This document shows, in pieces, positions 1 to 6,771 of a stretch of DNA of 9,866 nucleotides. The DNA is from Gammaproteobacteria bacterium UBA2965 (GTDB taxonomy: Bacteria > Pseudomonadota > Gammaproteobacteria > Pseudomonadales > Azotimanducaceae), in contig DEBD01000010.1 in assembly GCA_002348385.1 (NCBI GenBank), positions 1 to 9,866 of the forward strand, read 5' to 3'. The position numbers were made by a program, and so were the translations under genes. Numbering within the stretch: position 1 is the stretch's first letter; every line of letters starts with the position of its first letter. The notes below the pieces were generated by a model. It made no database searches. It worked only from the letters and a program-made list of their open reading frames with translations, and was not told where the DNA came from.

Positions 1-63
1 TCTGTGCCGGTTCTCGTGATCCGGGGCCAGGTGCCCACGTTCCTGCCGCTGCGTGTGCCTTGA
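1..63 (+). CDS. C-terminal end of a probable DegP/MucD-family periplasmic serine protease (5' part outside window)
   Basis: Frame 1 is open from the first base to a TGA at 61-63 and encodes SVPVLVIRGQVPTFLPLRVP. The pattern of a short beta strand (VPVLVIRG), a turn, then a second strand ending in LPLRV, resembles the end of the last PDZ domain of Do-type proteases, where the tail carries a similar 'V.R.G...F..L' pattern. Context supports this: in Pseudomonas-type genomes mucD lies directly upstream of lepA. Proteases of this family degrade or refold damaged envelope proteins in the periplasm. The catalytic His/Asp/Ser residues lie outside the window, so the identification rests on 20 residues plus synteny. 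Another PDZ-containing protein is possible. Confidence 0.55.
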   Translation, partial: SVPVLVIRGQVPTFLPLRVP

Positions 64-74
64 TTCCGTTCGGG

Positions 75-106
75 CCCCGGGTGGCCGCATTGGCGGCCAC
101 CCGGGG
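75..106 (+). terminator. Perfect 14-bp GC-rich stem-loop after the protease gene
   Basis: CCCCGGGTGGCCGC at 75-88 is exactly complementary to GCGGCCACCCGGGG at 93-106, with an ATTG loop. It begins 12 bases after the upstream stop codon, the usual place for a transcript end. No U-tract follows (the next bases are ATAGGC), so it is not a canonical intrinsic terminator. It may instead stabilise an mRNA 3' end, or pause polymerase in combination with Rho. The right arm overlaps the candidate -35 element of lepA. Confidence 0.5.
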
Positions 107-118
107 ATAGGCTACACT
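90..118 (+). promoter_or_regulatory. Candidate sigma70 promoter for lepA
   Basis: TTGGCG (90-95, 4 of 6 matches to TTGACA) and TACACT (113-118, 4 of 6 matches to TATAAT) are separated by exactly 17 bp. They sit about 35 bp upstream of the lepA start, and the GGCTACACT context is common in gammaproteobacterial promoters. Initiation near 125 would give a short leader of about 27 nt and would leave the upstream hairpin out of the lepA transcript. This is a visual match only. Confidence 0.4.
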
Positions 119-151
119 CGCGCGCCTTCCTAGTTCGGCGTATTGGGGCAG

Positions 152-1945
152 ATGCCCAGCATCGATCATATCCGCAACTTCTCCATCATTGCCCACATCG
201 ATCATGGCAAGTCGACCCTGGCCGACCGGCTGATACAGCTGTGTGGGGGGTTGAGTGAACGTGAGATGGAAGCCCAGGTGCTGGATTCCATGGATCTGGA
301 GCGTGAGCGCGGAATCACCATCAAGGCTCAAAGTGTCACCTTGAGCTATCGCGCGGCGGACGGCAGGGATTATCAGCTCAACTTTATCGACACGCCGGGA
401 CACGTGGATTTCAGCTACGAAGTGTCCCGCTCCCTGGCCGCCTGTGAAGGCGCATTGCTGGTGGTAGATGCCGCCCAGGGGGTGGAAGCGCAGTCCGTCG
501 CGAATTGTTACACGGCCATCGACCAGGGGCTCGAAGTCCTGCCGGTGCTCAACAAGATAGACCTGCCCCAGGCTGAGCCTGAGCGGGTGTGCACTGAAAT
601 CGAGGACATCATAGGGCTGGCCACCGACGACGTGTTGCGCGTCAGCGCAAAAACCGGTGAGGGCGTTCCGCAGCTCCTGGAGCAGCTGGTAGCCCGCGTG
701 CCGCCACCTCAGGGTTCATCCGCAGAGCCGCTGCAGGCGCTGATCATCGACTCCTGGTTCGACAACTATCTGGGAATCGTGTCTCTGGTGCGCGTGGTTC
801 AGGGTGAGATCAGCAAGGGCGATCGGGTGCTGGTGAAATCGGTGGGTAAAGCGCACTCCGTGGACCAGGTTGGTTGCTTTACGCCCAAGCGATCCGCCCG
901 GGATTCGCTCAGCGCGGGCGAGGTGGGGTATGTGGTTGCCGGCATCAAGGAGATCCAAGGTGCTCCCGTGGGGGATACCATCGTTGCTGCCTCGCATGCC
1001 GACGTGCCTCAGCTGCCTGGCTTTGCCCGAGTAAAGCCCCAGGTTTTCGCCGGTCTGTTTCCCGTGAACTCCGACGATTTTGAGAACTTCAGGGAAGCGT
1101 TGGAAAAGTTGACACTAAACGACGCGTCGCTGTTCTACGAGCCGGAGTCTTCAGATGCACTGGGCTTCGGTTTCCGGTGCGGGTTCCTCGGCATGCTGCA
1201 CATGGAGATCATTCAGGAAAGGTTGGAGCGTGAATACGACCTGGACCTGATTACTTCAGCCCCCACGGTGGTCTACGAAGTGGAAGATGCACGGGGCGAA
1301 GTGCTACAGATCGACAACCCCTCCCGACTGCCCGACGGCGTCCGGGAGATGCGTGAGCCCATTGCCGAGGTTCACATCCTCGTGCCCCAGGACTACGTGG
1401 GCAACGTCATGACGCTTTGTGTGGAGCGCCGTGGGGTTCAGCAGAATATGCAGTTCTCTGGCGGTCAGGTGGCGATGACGTGGGAAATGCCCATGGGCGA
1501 AGTGGTTATGGATTTCTTTGATAAACTCAAATCGGTGAGTCGGGGTTTTGCTTCCCTGGATTATGGGTTCAGGCGGTTTGAGCATGCCGATCTGGTAAAG
1601 CTGGATATGCTAATCAACTCTGAACGTGTTGATGCGTTGTCGATCATCGTGCACCGGGAAAACGCTAAAGCCCGGGGCAGACTGCTGGCGGAAAAGATGA
1701 AGGAACTCATTCCGCGCCAGCTGTTCGACGTCGCTATTCAGGCTGCCATCGGCGGGCAGATCATCGCTCGGCAAACTGTGAAAGCGTTACGAAAAAATGT
1801 CACGGCCAAGTGCTACGGTGGCGACGTGAGTCGGAAAAAGAAGCTCCTTGAAAAGCAGAAAGCGGGCAAGAAACGAATGAAGCAGCTTGGACGCGTAGAA
1901 ATTCCACAGGAAGCCTTTCTAGCGGCGCTGCGCGTGGATCGCTAG
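152..1945 (+). CDS. lepA: Elongation factor 4 (LepA), ribosomal back-translocase GTPase
   Basis: EF4/LepA is a GTPase related to EF-G that binds the 70S ribosome and has been linked to back-translocation, rescue of stalled ribosomes and 30S biogenesis. Seen here: G1 AHIDHGKST (residues 14-22), the switch I region with RERGITI (51-57), G3 DTPGH (80-84), G4 NKID (134-137), and a basic C-terminal domain ending near KKLLEKQKAGKKRMK, typical of LepA and absent from EF-G. The length of 597 residues fits the family (about 600). I chose ATG 152 over the in-frame TTG at 143 because MPSIDHIRNFSII aligns with the usual LepA N-terminus and GGGG (145-148) lies just upstream. The stop codon overlaps the lepB start by one base. 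Confidence 0.97.
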   Translation: MPSIDHIRNFSIIAHIDHGKSTLADRLIQLCGGLSEREMEAQVLDSMDLERERGITIKAQSVTLSYRAADGRDYQLNFIDTPGHVDFSYEVSRSLAACEGALLVVDAAQGVEAQSVANCYTAIDQGLEVLPVLNKIDLPQAEPERVCTEIEDIIGLATDDVLRVSAKTGEGVPQLLEQLVARVPPPQGSSAEPLQALIIDSWFDNYLGIVSLVRVVQGEISKGDRVLVKSVGKAHSVDQVGCFTPKRSARDSLSAGEVGYVVAGIKEIQGAPVGDTIVAASHADVPQLPGFARVKPQVFAGLFPVNSDDFENFREALEKLTLNDASLFYEPESSDALGFGFRCGFLGMLHMEIIQERLEREYDLDLITSAPTVVYEVEDARGEVLQIDNPSRLPDGVREMREPIAEVHILVPQDYVGNVMTLCVERRGVQQNMQFSGGQVAMTWEMPMGEVVMDFFDKLKSVSRGFASLDYGFRRFEHADLVKLDMLINSERVDALSIIVHRENAKARGRLLAEKMKELIPRQLFDVAIQAAIGGQIIARQTVKALRKNVTAKCYGGDVSRKKKLLEKQKAGKKRMKQLGRVEIPQEAFLAALRVDR

Positions 1946-2781
1946 TGGATATCGACTTCCCCCTAGTACTCACCTGGGCGGTGCTCATTACCGGGGCGAT
2001 CTGGTTGTTCGATCACCTTCTGCTGCGGCCTCGCAGAATGCGAGCAGCCGATGCGCTGGCCGCGGGTGGTACGTCTTCGGTAGATGTTGAGCAAACCCTC
2101 AAAGAGCCGATGCCGGTGGAGTATGCGCGATCGTTCTTCCCGGTACTGCTGTTGGTGCTGGTGTTGCGGAGCTTTCTCGCCGAGCCCTACCAGATTCCAT
2201 CTGAGTCCATGGTGCCCACGCTGACGGTGGGAGACTTTATCCTGGTAAACAAGTTCGTCTATGGCATTCGCCTGCCGGTGCTCGGCACGAAAATCATCGA
2301 TGTGGGCGAGCCTCAGCGCGGTGACGTCATGGTGTTCGTGCCGCCCCACGACTCGCGCTATTTCATAAAGCGGGTGATTGGCCTGCCTGGCGATCGAATT
2401 CGCTACGAGGATAAGGCGCTATACATCAACGATGTTCGTGCATCCTATGAGTTCATCCGGCAATTCCGTGAACCACTGGGGTTTTCGGGTGGACATATCG
2501 CCATACGAGAGTATGAAGAGACGATAGACGGTCGATCTCACACCACCTATCGCTACGGGTTTCCAGAGTCTCCTAAACAGTGGGTGGTGCCCGAGGGCGC
2601 GTACTTTATGATGGGCGATAATCGCGGTAAGAGCGAAGACAGCCGAGCTTGGAAGACTCTGGCGGGACCAACGCCGTTTGTTCCAGAGGAGAACATTGTA
2701 GGGAAGGCGGTTGCCATCTGGGTTCACAAGGATCCGGGCTGGCACTGGCCGACGTTCGCGCGTAATCAGTGGTTCGATTGA
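1945..2781 (+). CDS. lepB: Signal peptidase I (LepB)
   Basis: Leader peptidase of the inner membrane; it cleaves signal peptides from Sec- and Tat-exported proteins with its active site on the periplasmic side. Two membrane segments are visible, about residues 7-26 and 63-79. The catalytic Ser is S88 in IPSESMVPTL and the general-base Lys is K142 in YFIKRVIGLPGD. The late signature GDNRGKSEDSR (224-234) keeps the conserved G, D, R, S, D and R positions but has GK where most homologues have DN. The length of 278 residues is normal for gammaproteobacteria. The GTG start at 1945 shares its G with the lepA stop (TAGTG), which suggests coupled translation; the next ATG (2038) would remove the first membrane segment. 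The lepA-lepB pairing is widely conserved. Confidence 0.96.
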   Translation: MDIDFPLVLTWAVLITGAIWLFDHLLLRPRRMRAADALAAGGTSSVDVEQTLKEPMPVEYARSFFPVLLLVLVLRSFLAEPYQIPSESMVPTLTVGDFILVNKFVYGIRLPVLGTKIIDVGEPQRGDVMVFVPPHDSRYFIKRVIGLPGDRIRYEDKALYINDVRASYEFIRQFREPLGFSGGHIAIREYEETIDGRSHTTYRYGFPESPKQWVVPEGAYFMMGDNRGKSEDSRAWKTLAGPTPFVPEENIVGKAVAIWVHKDPGWHWPTFARNQWFD

Positions 2782-2792
2782 TCGATCCCAAC

Positions 2793-2797
2793 AGAGG
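2793..2797 (+). promoter_or_regulatory. Ribosome binding site that sets the DUF4845 gene start
   Basis: AGAGG lies 5 bases before ATG 2803. The in-frame GTG at 2797 falls within this Shine-Dalgarno sequence and so has none of its own at a workable distance; ATG 2803 is therefore the better start. Confidence 0.6.
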
Positions 2798-2802
2798 TGA
2801 AC

Positions 2803-3192
2803 ATGCACCGACAATCATTCCTTGGCAGATTCCCGCGCAGCCCGGCCGGCCTTTCGGCTCTCGGCCTGCTACTGTTGATATCTCTGGTGGGGTTCTTTGT
2901 GATCCTGCTGCTCAGGCTCGTGCCGCACTACATCGACTTTCGAAAGATCGATTCCGTGATGGACGGCTTGGCGGCCAGAGAGATCAAGCTATTGAGCAAA
3001 TCGGAGATCCGCGAGATTCTGACCAGGCGCTACAAGATCAACAATATCCGCGACCTGAAGGTAGAAGACATCGTGGAGATCGAACGCAAGAAAGACGAGG
3101 CGGTAATCGAGGTCGCCTATGAAATCCGCGAGCCCATTTTGTACAACATCGATGTGGTGCTGTCCTTCGGTCAGACCTATAGCTACCGCTAG
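2803..3192 (+). CDS. DUF4845 family small membrane protein
   Basis: A 129-residue protein of unknown function, recognised from its position between lepB and rnc and its overall pattern as the DUF4845 family of beta/gammaproteobacteria. A short basic N-terminus (HRQSFLGRFPRS) precedes one strongly hydrophobic segment (about residues 18-40), followed by a soluble domain rich in charged residues, with predicted mixed helix and strand, ending in DVVLSFGQTYSYR. The positive-inside rule suggests the N-terminus is cytoplasmic and the soluble part periplasmic. It starts 21 bp after lepB and ends 11 bp before rnc, so it is surely co-transcribed. The location suggests a link to membrane or secretion biology, but that is only inference. 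Confidence 0.85.
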   Translation: MHRQSFLGRFPRSPAGLSALGLLLLISLVGFFVILLLRLVPHYIDFRKIDSVMDGLAAREIKLLSKSEIREILTRRYKINNIRDLKVEDIVEIERKKDEAVIEVAYEIREPILYNIDVVLSFGQTYSYR

Positions 3193-3203
3193 CCGGAAGG
3201 CGT

Positions 3204-3890
3204 ATGGCTATCCCCGGCCCGCCTAGGCTCGATAAGCTGGAATCAATCCTCGGCTACGCATTCCATGACCGTGATCTGCTGGCGTGCGCGCTGACTCATA
3301 AGAGCGCGGGAGCGGACAACAACGAGCGGCTGGAATACCTTGGGGACGCGGTTCTGGGTTATCTGGTGGCCAGCATGCTCTATGAGAGGGCGGATGCGGC
3401 AGAGGACACGATGACGTTGATGCGGGCGAGTCTGGTAAAACGCGACACGCTGGCTGTAGTGGCTCAAGAGATCGGGCTGGGCGATTTTGTTGTGCTTGGT
3501 CAGGGTGAGAAGCGAAGCGGTGGCCATCAGCGTGCGTCGATCCTGGCGGATGCTTTCGAAGCTGTTCTCGGTGCCATGCACCAGGACGGTGGTCTGGAGC
3601 CGGTTCGCAAGCTGGTGGGCGACCTGTTCTCCGAAAGAATGGATAAGCTGGACCACAACTCGATAAAGGATTCCAAAACCAGGCTGCAGGAACTGCTGCA
3701 GGGGAAAGGTTTGGCGCTGCCCAGCTACGAAGTCGTGGACGTATCAGGATTGGACCATAGCCGAACGTTCATCGTTCGATGCAGTGTCGCGGCAATGGAT
3801 CTGGTGGTGGACGCATCGGGGTCCAGTCGACGTGCGGCGGAACAGTCAGCGGCCGCGGGCATGCTGCAACGGATATCCGAAAGTGAGTGA
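3204..3890 (+). CDS. rnc: Ribonuclease III
   Basis: Double-strand-specific endoribonuclease that processes the pre-rRNA transcript and many mRNA and sRNA duplexes; it acts as a cytoplasmic homodimer with Mg2+. The signature NNERLEYLGDAVL spans residues 39-51. By alignment with the E. coli enzyme the acidic catalytic residues are E41, D48, D116 and E119 (the last two in LADAFEA). A C-terminal dsRNA-binding domain spans about 154-225 and includes GSSRRAAEQSAA; the position that is Lys in the common SSRRKAEQ motif is Ala (A211) here, while both Arg are kept. The length of 228 residues is standard. GGAAGG (3195-3200) is a good ribosome binding site for ATG 3204. The 3' end overlaps era by 8 bases. 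Confidence 0.97.
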   Translation: MAIPGPPRLDKLESILGYAFHDRDLLACALTHKSAGADNNERLEYLGDAVLGYLVASMLYERADAAEDTMTLMRASLVKRDTLAVVAQEIGLGDFVVLGQGEKRSGGHQRASILADAFEAVLGAMHQDGGLEPVRKLVGDLFSERMDKLDHNSIKDSKTRLQELLQGKGLALPSYEVVDVSGLDHSRTFIVRCSVAAMDLVVDASGSSRRAAEQSAAAGMLQRISESE

Positions 3891-4776
3891 CGCTGCGCAA
3901 CATTGCGGATATGTGGCGTTGGTGGGTCGGCCCAACGTGGGGAAGTCCACTTTGTTGAACCACCTGCTTGGCCAGAAACTGGCCATCACTTCCCGCAAGC
4001 CGCAGACCACGCGTCAGGTGCTGCTGGGCGTAGATACGCGCGGACCCTACCAGGCCGTGTACGTGGACACGCCGGGCATTCATTCAAATGACGAACGCGC
4101 CATCAACCGCTACATGGTGCGTGCCGCAACCTCGGTACTGCACGATGTAGACGTGCTGGCCATGGTAGTTGATCGAGGTAAATGGGAGCCGGCCGACGAG
4201 CTCGTGGTTGAACATGTAGCCGCGTTCTCGGGTCCGCGCTTCGCAGTGATCAACAAGATTGATCTGCTGCCGGACAAACTGCAGCTGCTGCCTATCATCG
4301 AGCGGCTGAGTCGCCTGGATTGTTTTGATGAGATATTTCCGGTGTCGGCGTTGCGCGGCGAGGGACTGGATGTGCTGCGCGATACGGTTCACCGTGGATT
4401 GCCCGCACAGCCGCACCTGTTTCCGTCCGATCAGCTCACAGACCAGTCTGAGCGTTTCCTAGTCTCTGAGATTATACGAGAGAAGCTCATGCGTGGCTTC
4501 GGCGACGAAGTCCCTCATCGGGCGGCGGTGGTGGTCGAGCATTATTCAGAAGGCGAAGAGCTGGTAGACATCGCAGCCGATATCTACGTGGAGCGTGCCG
4601 GCCAGAAGCGGATACTCATCGGCAAGGCTGGAGAGAGGCTGCGTCGCGTGGGCCAGGAGGCCCGTGAAGATATCGAGCGCCTCATTGGGCGCAAGGTCAT
4701 GCTGCGATTGTGGGTCAAGGTCAAACCCGGGTGGACCAATCAGGAATCTGCACTCAAGCGCCTTGGCTATGACTAG
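3883..4776 (+). CDS. era: GTPase Era, 30S ribosomal subunit assembly factor
   Basis: Era binds the 3' end of 16S rRNA through a KH domain and couples 30S maturation to growth and cell division. Seen: G1 GRPNVGKST (residues 15-23), G3 DTPG (62-65), G4 NKID (124-127), G5 SAL (155-157), and a C-terminal KH domain with RILIGKAGERLRRVG (about 243-257). I chose GTG 3883, giving 297 residues and the N-terminus MSDAAQHCGYVALVGRPNVG, which fits the usual distance of about 10-15 residues before G1. The frame stays open upstream to 3784, but that stretch lies inside the rnc dsRBD coding region and is out of keeping with Era. The start overlaps the rnc stop (GTGAGTGA). No strong ribosome binding site is visible, so coupling to rnc translation is likely. 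Confidence 0.96.
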   Translation: MSDAAQHCGYVALVGRPNVGKSTLLNHLLGQKLAITSRKPQTTRQVLLGVDTRGPYQAVYVDTPGIHSNDERAINRYMVRAATSVLHDVDVLAMVVDRGKWEPADELVVEHVAAFSGPRFAVINKIDLLPDKLQLLPIIERLSRLDCFDEIFPVSALRGEGLDVLRDTVHRGLPAQPHLFPSDQLTDQSERFLVSEIIREKLMRGFGDEVPHRAAVVVEHYSEGEELVDIAADIYVERAGQKRILIGKAGERLRRVGQEAREDIERLIGRKVMLRLWVKVKPGWTNQESALKRLGYD

Positions 4777-5467
4777 GGTGACGGGAGAACGCGCGGTGGT
4801 GCTGCACACGCGCCCGTACCGCGAAACGAGCATGATCGCCAACATTCTGACAGAGCGCCATGGTCGCATTGCCGCGGTGGTGAGGGGCGCGCGTGGGGCG
4901 CGCAAAGCCAGCAGCCTGCAGCCGTTCAATCAACTTGTGGCGGGGTGGAGCGGGCGGGGCTCCTTGATGACGCTGACTTCCTTCGAGGCCATATCCCACC
5001 CGGTGCTGAAAGGTGACCAGATGGCTGCCGCATTCTACGTGGCGGAACTGGTCATGCGGCTGCTTGCAGAGCATGAGATCGCGCCGCGCATATTCACGGC
5101 GGTGGTGTGGTCGCTGGATAGTCTGGAGGCCGGCGATCTGTCTACGGAAGTGGTGTTGCGTAGCTTCGAGAAGCTGCTGCTGGAGGATCTGGGCTACGGC
5201 ATCGAGTTCGGTCAGTGCGCGGACAGTTTGAAATCCATCGATCCCCAGGCGCGTTACGAACTCATCCCAGAACAGGGGTTCGTCGCGGCGGCGGAGGGGA
5301 AAGAGGGGTATAGCGGCGCCGATCTGCTCGCTATCGCGGACGATGACTATTCTGCAGCGTCCACCCGGCGATCGGCTAAGAAAATATTTCGCGGCTTGCT
5401 CAATGCGCAGTTGGGTGCCCGACCGTTGCTCAGCCGCAGCTTGTTGCTGCGCGGAAGCCGCGAGTGA
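4769..5467 (+). CDS. recO: DNA repair protein RecO
   Basis: RecO works with RecR (and RecF) to load RecA onto SSB-coated single-stranded DNA in the RecFOR gap-repair pathway, and it can anneal complementary strands. The N-terminal OB-fold region (about residues 1-80) shows the family pattern AVVLHTRPYRETSMIANILT followed by HGRIAAVVRGARG. A helical C-terminal half follows, ending in ARPLLSRSLLLRG, comparable to the family's 'PLKSRELF' end. The zinc-binding cysteines of Gram-positive RecO are absent, as is usual in proteobacteria. ATG 4769 gives 232 residues and overlaps the era stop by 8 bases (ATGACTAG); a GTG at 4778 is a less likely alternative. The frame is open upstream to 4595 but that part lies within era. 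The position after era is the classic one. Confidence 0.93.
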   Translation: MTRVTGERAVVLHTRPYRETSMIANILTERHGRIAAVVRGARGARKASSLQPFNQLVAGWSGRGSLMTLTSFEAISHPVLKGDQMAAAFYVAELVMRLLAEHEIAPRIFTAVVWSLDSLEAGDLSTEVVLRSFEKLLLEDLGYGIEFGQCADSLKSIDPQARYELIPEQGFVAAAEGKEGYSGADLLAIADDDYSAASTRRSAKKIFRGLLNAQLGARPLLSRSLLLRGSRE

Positions 5468-6771
5468 GCCGGCGGCTGCCTCGCGAGCTGCCGGTATTGG
5501 TCACAGAACTGGATGACGGCGGCATGGGCAAGGGGATGGTAGATGACCGCATTGTCAGGGTGCGCAATGGACTGCCCGGCGAGCTGGTTCGGGCACGCAT
5601 GCTCAAGCGCAGGAGTGGTGAGTGGTTCGGAGAAGCCGTCGAGGTGAACTCGCCGGCCGGGCAGCGGGTACAACCTCCCTGTTCGGCATTTCCCAGGTGC
5701 GGCGGCTGCAGCTTGCAGCATCTGGAGTACGCGGCACAGCTCGAGCACAAACAGCGGGGGTTGCTTCGGGCGCTTGCCGCGGTGCAGGTGCGCGCCAAGC
5801 GCGTGCGCGAACCGGTGAGCAGCGTGCGACTGGGCTACAGACGCAAGGCTCGGCTGGGCGTTCGTGCCCTGGGCGACGAATTGTTGGTTGGGTTTCGCGA
5901 GAGCTTTAGTAGTCGTGTGGCGCGCTTGCAGAGCTGCGAGACGCTGGCCCATGGCGCGTCGCGCTTGATCAAGCCGCTGCGAGGTGTGCTACAGGGGCTG
6001 GACGCCAGGCGCAGAATCCCTCAGGTGGAAGTGGTGGTGGGCGATGCGGACGTCGGGCTGATGATCCGTCATCTGGATCCGCTGAGTGGAGATGATCGTG
6101 CAGCGCTGGCGGCGTTTGCGCATTCTCATGATGTTCAGATTTATCTACAGCCGGGTGGATACGACAGCCTGGAACTGCTGGCTCCTGCGCATGCTCGGCA
6201 GATGGATTACGCGCTGCCGGCGTTTGGCGTGACCTTGCAGTTTGGCCTCGCCGATTTCGTGCAGGCCAACGCACCGTTGAACGAGTTGCTCGTCTCAGCC
6301 GCCGTTAATGCAGTTGCTCCCGCTTCCGGTGTGCGTGTATTGGATCTCTTTTGCGGTATTGGCAACTTTTCTCTGCCGTTGGCTCGGCGCGGCGCCAACG
6401 TTCTGGGATTCGATGCCAGCTCGGCCGTGCAGCGGGCCAGCCGCAATGCCGAACACAACGGCCTGGGGCAGCGGTGTGAGTTTCGTTCTGCGGATCTGTA
6501 TGATCATGCGAGTGGGGTGGTAGGGGACGCACACGTGTTGCTGCTCGACCCACCGCGAACGGGCGCGGGAAACAATTTGGCTCAGTGGCTTCAAGCGCCA
6601 TCGTTGCAGCGCGTGGTCTATGTGTCCTGCAATCCGGTCACGTTCGCGAAAGATGCGCAAACGTTGGCTCGTCAGGACTTTCAGCTCACCGAGGTCGGCA
6701 TTTACGACATGTTTCCTCAGACCGCTCACGTTGAAACGCTGGGCGTTTTTGCGCGGAGTGGGCATGGTTAA
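5464..6771 (+). CDS. rlmD: 23S rRNA (uracil-C5)-methyltransferase RlmD (RumA)
   Basis: SAM-dependent enzyme that forms m5U at position 1939 of 23S rRNA (E. coli numbering). An N-terminal TRAM-type RNA-binding region (about residues 10-60) is followed by the iron-sulfur cysteines C73, C79, C82 (PPCSAFPRCGGC) and C158 (LQSCETL). The methyltransferase domain has SAM motif I LDLFCGIGNFSLPLA (293-307), DPPRTG (362-367), the catalytic nucleophile C389 in VSCNP and the likely base E424 in HVETL. All key residues of the family are present, and the 435-residue length is standard. The paralogues RlmC and TrmA differ: RlmC lacks the TRAM domain and TrmA lacks the Fe-S cluster. The GTG start at 5464 overlaps the recO stop by 4 bases (GTGA), with a ribosome binding site GGAAG at 5453-5457. 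It overlaps relA by 8 bases. Confidence 0.94.
   Translation: MSRRLPRELPVLVTELDDGGMGKGMVDDRIVRVRNGLPGELVRARMLKRRSGEWFGEAVEVNSPAGQRVQPPCSAFPRCGGCSLQHLEYAAQLEHKQRGLLRALAAVQVRAKRVREPVSSVRLGYRRKARLGVRALGDELLVGFRESFSSRVARLQSCETLAHGASRLIKPLRGVLQGLDARRRIPQVEVVVGDADVGLMIRHLDPLSGDDRAALAAFAHSHDVQIYLQPGGYDSLELLAPAHARQMDYALPAFGVTLQFGLADFVQANAPLNELLVSAAVNAVAPASGVRVLDLFCGIGNFSLPLARRGANVLGFDASSAVQRASRNAEHNGLGQRCEFRSADLYDHASGVVGDAHVLLLDPPRTGAGNNLAQWLQAPSLQRVVYVSCNPVTFAKDAQTLARQDFQLTEVGIYDMFPQTAHVETLGVFARSGHG

Noticed and set aside
3870..3879. The 10-bp palindrome CGGATATCCG just before the era start, as an operator
   Set aside because: It is within the rnc coding region, is short enough to be chance, and there is no sign of a promoter at this tightly overlapped junction.
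3784..3882. N-terminal extension of Era from an ATG at 3784
   Set aside because: The extra residues overlap the RNase III dsRNA-binding domain coding region, are rich in Trp and Arg unlike Era, and GTG 3883 gives the normal family length.
5347..5952. A 201-codon minus-strand frame across the recO/rlmD junction
   Set aside because: It is antisense to two confidently identified genes, its composition is rich in Ala, His, Gln and Arg as expected for a shadow frame, and no family is recognisable.
6620..6763. N-terminal extension of RelA from an ATG at 6620
   Set aside because: The extra 48 residues overlap the catalytic end of rlmD in another frame and have no RelA counterpart; ATG 6764 has a ribosome binding site and a RelA-like N-terminus.
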